DNA from: JBDRRP01 sp964446485
GTDB lineage: Bacteria; Desulfobacterota; Desulfobacteria; Desulfobacterales; JBDRRP01
Direction: 5' to 3'
NCBI GenBank assembly: GCA_964446485.1
Contig: CAYUOU010000008.1
Span: forward strand, 13,378 to 77,377
Length of the DNA: 64,000 bases
Shown one piece after another: positions 7,047 to 14,985 of this stretch. The first letter of the stretch is position 1; each line of letters opens with the position of its first letter. Position numbers and translations under genes: made by a program. Below the pieces are notes generated by a model. That model was given only the letters and a program-made list of their open reading frames with translations. It was not told where the DNA came from and made no database searches.

Positions 7047-9506
7047 TCATGAAAGTGCGAAATCGGTTGTTTTCTTCAAGCCCGAGAGCGGGATGATCGG
7101 TTTTGCGTCCGCACTGACGGTCACGTTTTCGGGCCAGGTAAATGTCGAATCCATGCTTCGATAGTAATCCAGGTCGTAGGGCTGCAGTGTCACCGACAGG
7201 TCTTCGCCAGCACCGTTGATCACAGCGTTTAGACCGAAATCAACCTCACCAAGGGCCGTGTCGATGATGTAGCGGGGCACTTCCCGGCCGCTGCCTTCCC
7301 GGCGCACCCGGGTGGCGATGTCCACCACGTCGTAAAGGGCGACCGGATTGTCGGCATTCCAGGATTCCTGCACCGGCAGGCCGGCCACATAGAGATGATG
7401 ATATTCGATACCGGCCTGACGGCACCGGTAGGCCAGTTCGTGGATGTCGTCGGGGGAGTCGTTGACCCGGCCCAGCAGCGGGGTATTGGCGTACACGGTG
7501 ATCCCCCGATTGGTGAGTCGGCGCACCACCGCGGTGTGCGTCGGCCGGAGCTCGTCGGCCTGCAGGAACTGGGTTTCGATCTCAAGGCGCAGCGGATTGA
7601 CGATACTCAGCCGGTTCAGGGTGCCCATCCGGTCGATGACCGCCGGCGTAAAGGCTTCGGGGTGGTAGGCGAACTTGAGGCTGCGCAGCCTGACGGCATT
7701 GACGTGGTGTATCTGCCCAAGCGCGGTGACAACACGCGCGATATGAAACAAGGTGTCGACGGCGTCTTTTTCGGAGGCGATGATGATATCGGTGATGCGC
7801 GCATCGGCGCGGATGTAATCCAGCGCCTCGCCGGCGGCTTCGGTGGTGACGGCCACCCGGGTCTCATGGAGCCGCGAAACGCCGGGGATGCCGGTACGGA
7901 CAATGGACCGGGCGATCCGCTGATCCGTCATGAGTTCGGCCACGAAGTCTTGTGCGCGCGCCTTCACGCGTTCCGGCTCGCCCCCTGGCCGCAGCGGCCG
8001 GGCGCCGAGAAAAAGCGTCTCATCGCCGATCTTGGCCATGTACTTGATGTCGAGGGTCCCCTCCGCGTTGACCCGGATGTTGGTAAGCTCGTTGGCGATG
8101 GGGGCAAAAGATTTGAAATACGCTGGCGTGTACGGGCTGCGGATCCAGATGAAGTGATCGTTATCGGCCACCGGCGCCACCGCCCAGCCGCTGGTGTGCC
8201 AGTCCATTTTGCCGATGGGCGTGGCCGTGCAGATTCTCGGGATCACGCGGTCGGAGAGGTGGGCGCGCAGGTAGCTGCCCACGGCCAGCCCCTTGGAAAT
8301 GGGCGACCAGTAAATGCTGTTGCCGTGGATGGGGCTGCAGGGGATGTAGATGTAGTGGAGCTCGGCGCCGGCCCCACGCAGCAGGCTGAACAGCGCTACC
8401 AGCTCGGGTCCGGTATCGTTGCAGTCGTTCAAAAAGGGTGTCTGAACATAGACGGCGACGCCGCTGTTGACCAGTTCGGTGATGATGGACAGGCTCTGGG
8501 GCGATATCTCGTCCGGGTGGATAAAGTGGGTGGCCACCTCCATCCGTTTTCCCCGCTCCTGGAGCTCCAGGTGTTTTCGCTTCAGCCACGTGAGATAGGC
8601 GCCTTCGTTGGCGAGAAACATGTGGGGGTAGTAGGCGATGGCGCGGGTCGCCAGCCGTAGCGTCTGCACGTGGTCGACTTCCATCAGGCCGTCGATGGCG
8701 GCGGCCATGTTGGTGCGACTCATGAAGGGGTCGCCCCCGGTGACGACGACTTCTTTGATGGACGGTGAACGCCTGACATGATCCACCGCCTTTTTTACAT
8801 CTTCGACGGTGGGGTTGGCCTCGTTTCGGGAATCCTTGTGCTTGCGGAAGCAAAACCGGCAGTACACCGGGCAGCTCATGTTGAGCAGGAAGATGACCCG
8901 GTTTTCGTACATCTGCTCCAGAAGCCCCTGGTGAAACTGTCCGATCCAGGTATTGGTGTGACCCACCTTACCCAGCTCCTCGATGAAGGGCAGATACTGG
9001 TAGGCCACGTCGCGGGACACCCGCATTTGGCGGATGGTGTGCATGCTGAGTCGCACCGGGTAGGTGTCAATGACGCGCTGCATGTCGGTGCGCTCGGCTT
9101 CCGGCACGTGGATACTGGTCAGTTGCTCGAGCTGGTCGACGGTTTTCACCGAGATGAACCGATTCCCCGGCAGCACGATTTCCAGAACGGCCACAAGGAG
9201 CCGGTGCGGCATGGCAATGCCGTTGACGGTGATGTGCATCGCGCCGTCGGCCTTTGAGAGCGCTGCGAGCAGGGTCTGGAAGAAGCCTTCGGGCGCATCG
9301 GCAAACCCTGTCGCTTCAAGCAGGCGTGCCAGTTTGGCATCCCCGTCGCCGGTCTTGATCACGGCCGCGAATGCACTGCCAGTCAGAGACGTCTCACCGA
9401 ACTGATCGAGAAATGCCGTGAGCCCGGTCACCAGGTCCGAAAGGGCCACGCGGCGAGGTTCGTCGTGGTCAAAGGAAACATCCAAATACGTATCTTCGTG
9501 TGACAT
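7047..9506 (-). CDS. Double-barrel KamA-like radical SAM protein
   Basis: Large cytosolic protein (819 residues). The first half is a lysine-2,3-aminomutase-like radical SAM barrel: Cys212, Cys216 and Cys219 (CPVYCRFC) would hold the 4Fe-4S cluster, followed by VVTGGDPFM and the late-barrel motif YIPCSPIHGNSIYW. The second half (about residues 480-790) repeats the same pattern without the cysteines, for example AVRLRSLKF..YHPEAF, YANTPLLGRVNDSPDD and EYHHLYVAGLPVQES. A PLP-binding lysine of classical KamA is not evident. GTG or TTG codons further upstream are open, but the ATG at 9506 follows AAAGGGGGCGGCA and gives the better start. It diverges from the IclR gene and lies next to amino-acid transport, so an amino-acid substrate is likely but unproven. 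Confidence 0.85.
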   Translation of the reverse strand: MSHEDTYLDVSFDHDEPRRVALSDLVTGLTAFLDQFGETSLTGSAFAAVIKTGDGDAKLARLLEATGFADAPEGFFQTLLAALSKADGAMHITVNGIAMPHRLLVAVLEIVLPGNRFISVKTVDQLEQLTSIHVPEAERTDMQRVIDTYPVRLSMHTIRQMRVSRDVAYQYLPFIEELGKVGHTNTWIGQFHQGLLEQMYENRVIFLLNMSCPVYCRFCFRKHKDSRNEANPTVEDVKKAVDHVRRSPSIKEVVVTGGDPFMSRTNMAAAIDGLMEVDHVQTLRLATRAIAYYPHMFLANEGAYLTWLKRKHLELQERGKRMEVATHFIHPDEISPQSLSIITELVNSGVAVYVQTPFLNDCNDTGPELVALFSLLRGAGAELHYIYIPCSPIHGNSIYWSPISKGLAVGSYLRAHLSDRVIPRICTATPIGKMDWHTSGWAVAPVADNDHFIWIRSPYTPAYFKSFAPIANELTNIRVNAEGTLDIKYMAKIGDETLFLGARPLRPGGEPERVKARAQDFVAELMTDQRIARSIVRTGIPGVSRLHETRVAVTTEAAGEALDYIRADARITDIIIASEKDAVDTLFHIARVVTALGQIHHVNAVRLRSLKFAYHPEAFTPAVIDRMGTLNRLSIVNPLRLEIETQFLQADELRPTHTAVVRRLTNRGITVYANTPLLGRVNDSPDDIHELAYRCRQAGIEYHHLYVAGLPVQESWNADNPVALYDVVDIATRVRREGSGREVPRYIIDTALGEVDFGLNAVINGAGEDLSVTLQPYDLDYYRSMDSTFTWPENVTVSADAKPIIPLSGLKKTTDFALS

Positions 9507-9541
9507 TGCCGCCCCCTTTGAGATGCAGGAGAAATTAGGAA

Positions 9542-9605
9542 TTGACAAAAATTTTGCGGCCTGGCTATAACTATTATAGTAATGTCTTTCCCATAATAGT
9601 ATGTC
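9542..9605. promoter_or_regulatory. Promoter and operator region between the kamA-like gene and the iclR-type gene
   Basis: For the plus strand, TTGACA (9542-9547), an 18-bp spacer and TATAAC (9566-9571) form a good sigma70 promoter for the regulator gene. Overlapping its -10 box is the palindrome ACTATTATAGT (9570-9580), with a related half-site AATAGT at about 9595-9600. These are candidate binding sites for the adjacent IclR-family regulator, which would then control both directions. The minus-strand promoter is less clear. Confidence 0.5.
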
Positions 9606-9620
9606 AATTATCCGCATGGA

Positions 9621-10415
9621 ATGACGATGTCAAAGGGAAAGTTCTATTTTTCAAAATCTTTGGAAAAAGGGCTGAAAATCCTTTCCCAGTTCAACAGGGA
9701 GACCCCCACCCTGACGCAGAGCGAAATCGCCAAGACATTGTCCCTGAACATGACCTCCACGTACCGCTACATCAACACGCTGGTGGAGCTAGGGTATCTG
9801 GAAAAGGATGCGAAGACCAAGGCGATCCGCCCGACGGTCCACTGCCTGATGTTTTGCACCAACCTCATCCGCGCCACCGACCACCTGCGTCTGATGAAAG
9901 GGGTCGTCGACCGTATTCACGCCGAGCACAACATCAGCATCGAGGTGGCCTTTGTGGTGGATGACACGCTGGTGCGGTTTTACAACAAGGAGGCGGCCGA
10001 AACACTCACCTACAGTCTGCCAGATTTCTCGAAAAACAGCCTTCACAACACGGCCCTCGGAAAGGCCTATCTGTCGAGTCTGCCCGCCGGGGTGATGGCG
10101 GAAAAAATCGACGGCCTGATCCTGAGTGGTAAGACGCAGCACACCATTTTGGACAAGAAGTCCCTGATGACGGAACTCACGGCGACCCGGGCGCGCCGAT
10201 ACGCCATGTGCGTGGAGGAGTTTTTACCTGGCCTGATCGCCATCGGCGCCCCCCTGATTGATCCCCACAGCGGGCAGGGGGTCGGCGCGGTGTCGTTTGA
10301 TTTTTCGGTGATCCAGAAAACCGCAGAGGACATCGAGGAAAAGTATGCCGGATTGATTGTCTCGGCGGCGGCCGCGCTCTCCGAGTTGCTGCCACCCGAG
10401 CGGCACCACGGATAA
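9621..10415 (+). CDS. IclR-family transcriptional regulator
   Basis: DNA-binding regulator of 264 residues. Residues about 10-75 form the IclR winged helix-turn-helix (LEKGLKILSQF, LTQSEIAKTLSLNMTSTYRY), and the remainder matches the IclR effector-binding domain (NTALGKAYLSSLP, AIGAPLIDP, GAVSFDFSV). IclR proteins usually sense a small carboxylate or amino-acid-derived ligand. It lies between the divergent KamA-like gene and the cotranscribed ABC transporter, so it probably regulates uptake and metabolism of the same compound. Two ATGs (9621 and 9627) are possible starts; neither has a strong ribosome binding site. Confidence 0.92.
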   Translation: MTMSKGKFYFSKSLEKGLKILSQFNRETPTLTQSEIAKTLSLNMTSTYRYINTLVELGYLEKDAKTKAIRPTVHCLMFCTNLIRATDHLRLMKGVVDRIHAEHNISIEVAFVVDDTLVRFYNKEAAETLTYSLPDFSKNSLHNTALGKAYLSSLPAGVMAEKIDGLILSGKTQHTILDKKSLMTELTATRARRYAMCVEEFLPGLIAIGAPLIDPHSGQGVGAVSFDFSVIQKTAEDIEEKYAGLIVSAAAALSELLPPERHHG

Positions 10416-10502
10416 TCGCCGGTATCACAGTGAATGATTGATCGCAGCCCCATTGACAGGCTGAAACCAATCAACCCTAACCCATCACCAAGGAGCGTTC
10501 AG

Positions 10503-11270
10503 ATGAGAAAGACAGTCGCAAGCCTACTAATCGTTTTGTTGTGCGGTTTTGCCGCGAGTACGGTCATGGCCGGAGACTTGGCCAATGTCATCAAGACCGG
10601 GAAAATTTCCATGGCCATGAGCGGCCAGTACCCGCCGTTCAATTTTGTCAACGATAAGAACCAGTTGACCGGGTTTGACGTGGAAATCGGTCAGGCCGTG
10701 GCCAAACGCATCGGTATCAAGGCCATGCCGCTGTCCACCGCCTGGGATGGCATCATTGCCGGTCTGTTGGCGAATAAATATGAATTGATCTGCGGCAGCA
10801 TGGCCATCACGCCGGAGCGCCTCAAGTCCATCGATTTTTCCGATCCCTATTACCGCTCAGGCGCGCAGTTGTTCGTGAAGAAAGGCGCTGCCATCAGATC
10901 GGTGAAGGATCTCGCCGGGAAAAAGGTCGGCTGCACGCTAGGCACCACTTACGAGAAATGGGTGCGGGAGAATATCCCCAATGCCGACGTGAAGACATAC
11001 AAAGGCGTTCCAGACATGATTCTCGAAGTGGGTTACGGCCGCATCGAGGGATTCATCACAGACAAGATTGTCGGCGCCCTGGCGATCAAAGAAAAGGGCG
11101 CTCCCATCGCCCTGGCCGGTGATCTGCTCTACGAGGAGCGGATGGGCATCGCCCTGCGGCAGAACAACCCGGATCTGAAGGCCGCCATCAACGGCGCGCT
11201 GGCTGTCATGAAAAACGACGGTACCTACCACGAGATCTCCATGAAGTGGCTGGGTATCGACGTCCGATAG
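10503..11270 (+). CDS. Amino-acid ABC transporter substrate-binding protein (family 3)
   Basis: Periplasmic protein of 255 residues with a Sec signal peptide (MRKTVASLLIVLLCGFAAS, cleavage after VMA near residue 22). The mature domain has family 3 solute-binding hallmarks: YPPFNFVND, LTGFDVEIGQAVAKRIG, WDGIIAGL and SMAITPERLKSIDFSDPYY. The ATG at 10503 is chosen because AAGGAGCGTTCAG lies directly upstream; a longer in-frame extension lacks a ribosome binding site. It is the first gene of a three-gene polar amino-acid transporter. The ligand cannot be read from sequence. Confidence 0.93.
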   Translation: MRKTVASLLIVLLCGFAASTVMAGDLANVIKTGKISMAMSGQYPPFNFVNDKNQLTGFDVEIGQAVAKRIGIKAMPLSTAWDGIIAGLLANKYELICGSMAITPERLKSIDFSDPYYRSGAQLFVKKGAAIRSVKDLAGKKVGCTLGTTYEKWVRENIPNADVKTYKGVPDMILEVGYGRIEGFITDKIVGALAIKEKGAPIALAGDLLYEERMGIALRQNNPDLKAAINGALAVMKNDGTYHEISMKWLGIDVR

Positions 11271-11276
11271 GTTGGG

Positions 11277-11316
11277 CGCCCCACCTGCCCTGCGCGAGGC
11301 CGCGCGGGGTGGGGCG
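11277..11316 (+). other. Stable hairpin between binding-protein and permease genes
   Basis: CGCCCCACC (11277-11285) pairs with GGTGGGGCG (11308-11316), and an inner stem GCGCG-AGGC-CGCGC stacks inside. No T tract follows, so it is more likely an RNA-stabilising or partial-attenuation element that sets binding protein above permease levels than a full terminator. The TRAP operon at 4858 has an analogous element. Confidence 0.55.
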
Positions 11317-11384
11317 GGCGCGGCAATATGCCGCGTCCGCTCCCGCCATCACAGTCCTGACGTGAACGCCAAAGGATGCCGACT

Positions 11385-12041
11385 ATGTTAGACTGGGAAA
11401 TCATCATTCATTACTTTCCCTTTCTGTTGAAAGGGGCGCTGCTGACGCTGGAGATTTCCATACTGTCGCTGATCCTCGGACTGGTGGCCGGGCTGAGCGC
11501 CGCGCTGCTGAAGCTGGGGAACAATTTTCTGCTGCGCAACCTTGCGGCGTTCTACATCTGGCTCATTCGGTCCACTCCGCTGCTGGTTCAGTTGTTCATC
11601 ATTTACTTCGGGCTGCCCCAACTAGGAATCGACCTGGGCCCCTTCATGTCCGGGGTTTTGGGGCTGGGGCTCAACGTGGGGGCCTACAACGCGGAGACCA
11701 TCCGGGGCGGCATCCAGTCCATCGACAGGGGCCAGCAGGAGGCGGCGCGCTCTTTGGGCATGAGCGGGGCGCTGACCATGCGGCGGATTATTCTTCCCCA
11801 GGCGCTGCGTATCATCGTCCCACCCCTGGGAAACAACTTCATCATCCTCATCAAGGATACTTCGCTGGTCTCCACCATCACACTCGTGGAATTGACGCTG
11901 ACGGCCCAGCGTTTCATCGGGTCCACCTACAAGCCCTTTGAAATGTATGTCATGGCCGCCTTCCTGTATGCTGTTCTCACCACGACGGCCAGCGTTCTTT
12001 TGGGCAAACTGGAAGCACGAACCAACAAGGGGCGTCGATAG
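11385..12041 (+). CDS. Amino-acid ABC transporter permease (HisM/GlnP family)
   Basis: Inner-membrane subunit of 218 residues with about five helices. It shows the HisMQ features IRSTPLLVQLF and the ATPase-contact loop EAARSLGMSGALTMRRIILPQALRI, plus NNFIILIKDTSLVS. An ATG at 11376 is also open, but AAAGG lies immediately against it and at a good distance from the ATG at 11385, so the latter is chosen. The stop lies 2 bp before the ATPase gene. Only one permease gene is present, so it probably forms a homodimer. Confidence 0.93.
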   Translation: MLDWEIIIHYFPFLLKGALLTLEISILSLILGLVAGLSAALLKLGNNFLLRNLAAFYIWLIRSTPLLVQLFIIYFGLPQLGIDLGPFMSGVLGLGLNVGAYNAETIRGGIQSIDRGQQEAARSLGMSGALTMRRIILPQALRIIVPPLGNNFIILIKDTSLVSTITLVELTLTAQRFIGSTYKPFEMYVMAAFLYAVLTTTASVLLGKLEARTNKGRR

Positions 12042-12043
12042 CC

Positions 12044-12829
12044 ATGCAACCGGATAAAAATCGAAGTGAGACTGCGGTCCCCATGGTCCGGATCGAAGCG
12101 CTTCACAAGCATTTCGGAACGTTGGAAGTATTGCGCGGGGTGGACATCACGGTGCCCCGCCAGCAGGTGCTGGTGATCATCGGTCCCAGCGGGTCGGGCA
12201 AAAGCACACTGCTCCGGTGCGTCAATCACCTGGAGCCCCCCACCGAGGGAAAGGTCTACCTTGACGGCGAGCTGGTCAACGACACCACGCTGGGGCACAA
12301 GGCCTTCGAAAAACACCTCAACCGCATCCGCTGCAAGCTCGGCATGGTGTTTCAGCAGTTCAACCTGTTTCCCCATATGAGCGTCGTGGAGAACGTGATG
12401 GAGGCGCCGGTGCATGTGCTGGGGCAGGCCAAGGACCCGGCGCGGCAGACGGCTGAAGAACTCCTGGAAAAGGTCGGTCTTCTGGAAAAAGCCGACACCT
12501 ATCCGGGGATGCTTTCCGGCGGCCAGCAGCAGCGGGTGGCCATCGCCCGGGCGCTGGCCATGTCGCCCAAGGCCATGCTGTTTGACGAAGTCACCTCGGC
12601 GCTGGATCCCGAACTGGTGGGCGATGTGCTCCGGGTCATGGCGGACCTGGCCAAGGAGGGCATGACCATGTTGGTCGTGACTCATGAAATGGGTTTTGCC
12701 GAGCAGGTGGGCGACCGGGTTATTTTCATGGCCGACGGCCTCGTGGTGGAAGACGCCGCGCCCCAGCAGATGTTTTCGGCGCCCCAAAAAGCCCGGACCC
12801 GTCAATTCCTTTCGGAAATATTAAAGTGA
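12044..12829 (+). CDS. Amino-acid ABC transporter ATP-binding protein (GlnQ/HisP family)
   Basis: Cytoplasmic ATPase of 261 residues energising uptake. Motifs are Walker A GPSGSGKST near residue 47, Q-loop VFQQFNLFPHMSV, signature LSGGQQQRVAIARAL and Walker B AMLFDEVTSALDPE, with the switch histidine in VVTHEMGFA. It starts 2 bp after the permease stop and is the last intact gene of the transporter operon. A remnant resembling ablB begins 9 bp after it. Confidence 0.95.
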   Translation: MQPDKNRSETAVPMVRIEALHKHFGTLEVLRGVDITVPRQQVLVIIGPSGSGKSTLLRCVNHLEPPTEGKVYLDGELVNDTTLGHKAFEKHLNRIRCKLGMVFQQFNLFPHMSVVENVMEAPVHVLGQAKDPARQTAEELLEKVGLLEKADTYPGMLSGGQQQRVAIARALAMSPKAMLFDEVTSALDPELVGDVLRVMADLAKEGMTMLVVTHEMGFAEQVGDRVIFMADGLVVEDAAPQQMFSAPQKARTRQFLSEILK

Positions 12830-12838
12830 ACGCCCCCG

Positions 12839-12928
12839 ATGCCGGACGTCATCGAATATATTCACGGTTCCAAGGTTCAACATGGCTTCCTCAACCGCCG
12901 CATTTACATAATGCACCTGGACCCTCGG
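12839..12928 (+). pseudogene. N-terminal remnant resembling ablB (beta-lysine acetyltransferase)
   Basis: Starting with ATG 9 bp after the ATPase stop, the first 29 codons read like the start of AblB/YodP proteins (an MPDxIExIxGSxxQHG pattern, then LNRRIYIMHLDP). The family is normally about 270-300 residues. After residue 29 the frame turns into arginine- and glycine-rich non-protein-like sequence and the acetyltransferase domain is absent. ablB usually pairs with a lysine aminomutase gene, and a KamA-like gene lies 3 kb away. Identification rests on remembered family pattern only. Confidence 0.5.
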
Positions 12929-13072
12929 CGCGGCACCGGATGCGGTCGCGGGAAAGCGTCTGATCGAGACGGCCTCCGCCGCACCCGCGGGTTGCGTGAC
13001 GCGGTTGCGTTCGCTATCTCGTCAATTCCCAGGATGACCACAGAATTTCCAGTCCGGGCGGGTTGGAGAGGA

Positions 13073-13255
13073 TCAGGGGACCTGCTTGTCGGGATGGCCT
13101 TTTCGGCGGCGGATCACCCTGGGACCGCTGCCGCCGGCACCGGTGCTCCTTCCGGGATGGGTGGGTTTGGGCGGCGTGCCCTTTTCCCGGCTCAGCTCGC
13201 GCTCCAGAAGGTTCTGCAGCATTTCATCCAGCTTTTTCTTTTTGGCTTCGTCCAT
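13073..13255 (-). CDS. Small basic hypothetical protein
   Basis: Sixty-residue ORF with a charged helical N-terminus (MDEAKKKKLDEMLQNLLERE) and a proline/glycine-rich basic tail (PPKPTHPGRS, RVIRRRKGH). The composition looks like a real small protein and not a shadow, as no plus-strand gene overlaps. There is no strong Shine-Dalgarno sequence before the ATG at 13255. No family recognised. Confidence 0.5.
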   Translation of the reverse strand: MDEAKKKKLDEMLQNLLERELSREKGTPPKPTHPGRSTGAGGSGPRVIRRRKGHPDKQVP

Positions 13256-13747
13256 GGTGAGTATTCTAAATACCGGCGCACCGCCGGATGCGGTGCCGTT
13301 AACGCGCGTTTACTACACTCGTCAGGTTGGTTTGAAACGGGAGTCCGTTACTCTTTTCGGTCGTTTGGAGGCAATCTTTAACGAACCGTTTCGGTTATCC
13401 CTATGATTGCGGAGGTGGAAGACCCGGTTGTGATCCCGTCAACCTCAACGGAGGCAGGCGGCCGGCGATCGACGCTACCCTGCAGTGTTGCAGTGCCGGC
13501 GCGCTGATGTATGTTTATCTGCATCTAAATTGAATCGTCAAGGCCGATGTGGCTTTAATCGTGCGAATGGGCCATTATCACAGGCTTTACCTGAAAAAAA
13601 GCGATTTTCCCCGTTATTATGACTTAAGTTTGCCTTTGAGGGCTGCGGCCCGCGCCCATGCGGACCTTGAGGCACAACGCACGCGTAGGTCTACGGTTCT
13701 GCTGCCGTAATCGAAGACACGGTGGCCGGACGTTCAATGGGCCGCGA
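13256..13747. other. Intergenic stretch without a recognised gene
   Basis: About 490 bp between the small protein and mtgA. The only coding-like piece is a 49-codon frame from a GTG at 13561 to TAA at 13710 on the plus strand, without a ribosome binding site, so it is not called. Several short GC palindromes (for example around 13275-13295) are present, but no terminator with a T tract or clear promoter was seen. Confidence 0.4.
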
Positions 13748-14461
13748 CTATAGGGCGGGCATTCGGGGCATCGCCCGCCGAATGCGCTGGTAGTGTTCCG
13801 CGGCCGTTCCGGAAAGCAGCACCGGCGACCATTTCCGGGGATTTGGAAGAATAGCCGCCAGCCGGGCAGCCTCGTCCGCCGTTAACCGCAGGGCCGGCTT
13901 TTTAAAATACATCCAAGCCGCCGCCTCCGCCCCCATGATGCCCTCACCCCAATCCACCGTGTTGAGATACATCTCGAGGATGCGCCGCTTGGGCCACATC
14001 GCCTCCACCAGCAGGGTGTAATATGACTCCGCGATTTTTCTCAGCAGGGTGCGGCTTTGGGGTAGGAACACCGTCCTTGCCGTCTGCATGCTGATGGTGC
14101 TGGCACCGCGGACCCTCCCGTTGCTGGCCATCTCCTCCACGGCGTTCTTCATCTCGATGACGTCGAAGCCCCAATGCTCATGGAAGCGTTGGTCTTCGCC
14201 GGCCAGGACAGCCTGCTGCAAGCGCTTGCTGATCGAGTCCAATGGCCGCCACGAATAGGCGGGCGGACTGGCGTAGGGCACGCCGACGGCCTGAAGGCCG
14301 CGCTCCCATGCAGTGCTGGCGGTGAACGGCGGGTCCACATACCTCAGCAGGCCCACCTGCCCGATGGTCAGCAGCAGGATTCCAAAACAAATGATGCCGG
14401 CGGCAATAGCGATGCGCTGGTACCATTTAAAAGTCTTTTTTTTAGGTTTTCGTTTGGCCAT
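13748..14461 (-). CDS. mtgA: Monofunctional peptidoglycan transglycosylase
   Basis: GT51 glycosyltransferase that polymerises lipid II into glycan strands at the periplasmic face of the inner membrane. The 237-residue protein has a basic N-terminus (MAKRKPKKK), one transmembrane anchor near residues 15-38, then the GT51 motifs GEDQRFHEHWGFD (catalytic Glu), RGASTISMQTART, KIAESYYTLLVEAMWPKRRILEMYLN and ADEAARLAAILPNP. The ATG at 14461 is preferred over an upstream TTG at 14497. There is no transpeptidase domain, as expected for MtgA. Confidence 0.95.
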   Translation of the reverse strand: MAKRKPKKKTFKWYQRIAIAAGIICFGILLLTIGQVGLLRYVDPPFTASTAWERGLQAVGVPYASPPAYSWRPLDSISKRLQQAVLAGEDQRFHEHWGFDVIEMKNAVEEMASNGRVRGASTISMQTARTVFLPQSRTLLRKIAESYYTLLVEAMWPKRRILEMYLNTVDWGEGIMGAEAAAWMYFKKPALRLTADEAARLAAILPNPRKWSPVLLSGTAAEHYQRIRRAMPRMPAL

Positions 14462-14749
14462 GGATGGTCGGTGGTTCTCCGGGCGGGCTGTCGTCAATAC
14501 GGTTATCCGCGTGTCCGCGATGGGGCAATCCGCAGGATGGCATTGACCGGTTGGTTATTGTTGTCGGCGACGGTCATTAGTGAAGTATACCAAAACCGGC
14601 CCGGTTTATGAAGGCCGTGTCCACCCCCGCCCTGGACCCCCATCACGGCATGCGCTAAGGCACTGGCTACGCGGCCTTCGATAGATGGTTGTGAACCCTG
14701 CCGGCGCCGAATACCCCCCCCATCGTTGCATAAGCAATCTGGTATAAAA

Positions 14750-14778
14750 TTGACAAAACACTGATATTCTTGGAAAAT
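14750..14778 (+). promoter_or_regulatory. Possible sigma70 promoter of the ada-like gene
   Basis: TTGACA (14750-14755) with a 17-bp spacer and GAAAAT (14773-14778) lies about 210 bp upstream of the ada-like start, in an AT-rich patch within an otherwise GC-rich stretch. The -35 box is perfect and the -10 box moderate. A long 5' leader would result. Confidence 0.4.
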
Positions 14779-14985
14779 CATAAGAAGGAACCTATTTTTT
14801 CAGACATGACCGGCTGTGAATCCATATGATTGGAAATTTAGCCGCCATTTTGTTTACCCTCCGGCTTTTGCAGCCTTGGGGTACCGTCAAGCGGGCGGTC
14901 CGGGTCACCATCGCAAGAATCGGGTTGCCGAACGGGTTGACCGCTCTTACTGTTACGCCGCATCGTTCATGAAAGGAAACGCTCC

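Noticed and set aside
7395..8660. 421-residue plus-strand frame opposite the KamA-like gene
   Set aside because: Composition is a mirror of the real gene and no family pattern is present.
13561..13710. 49-codon plus-strand frame with protein-like start (GHYHRLYLKKSDFPRYYD)
   Set aside because: No ribosome binding site, no recognisable family and a GTG start; kept only as a comment on the gap.
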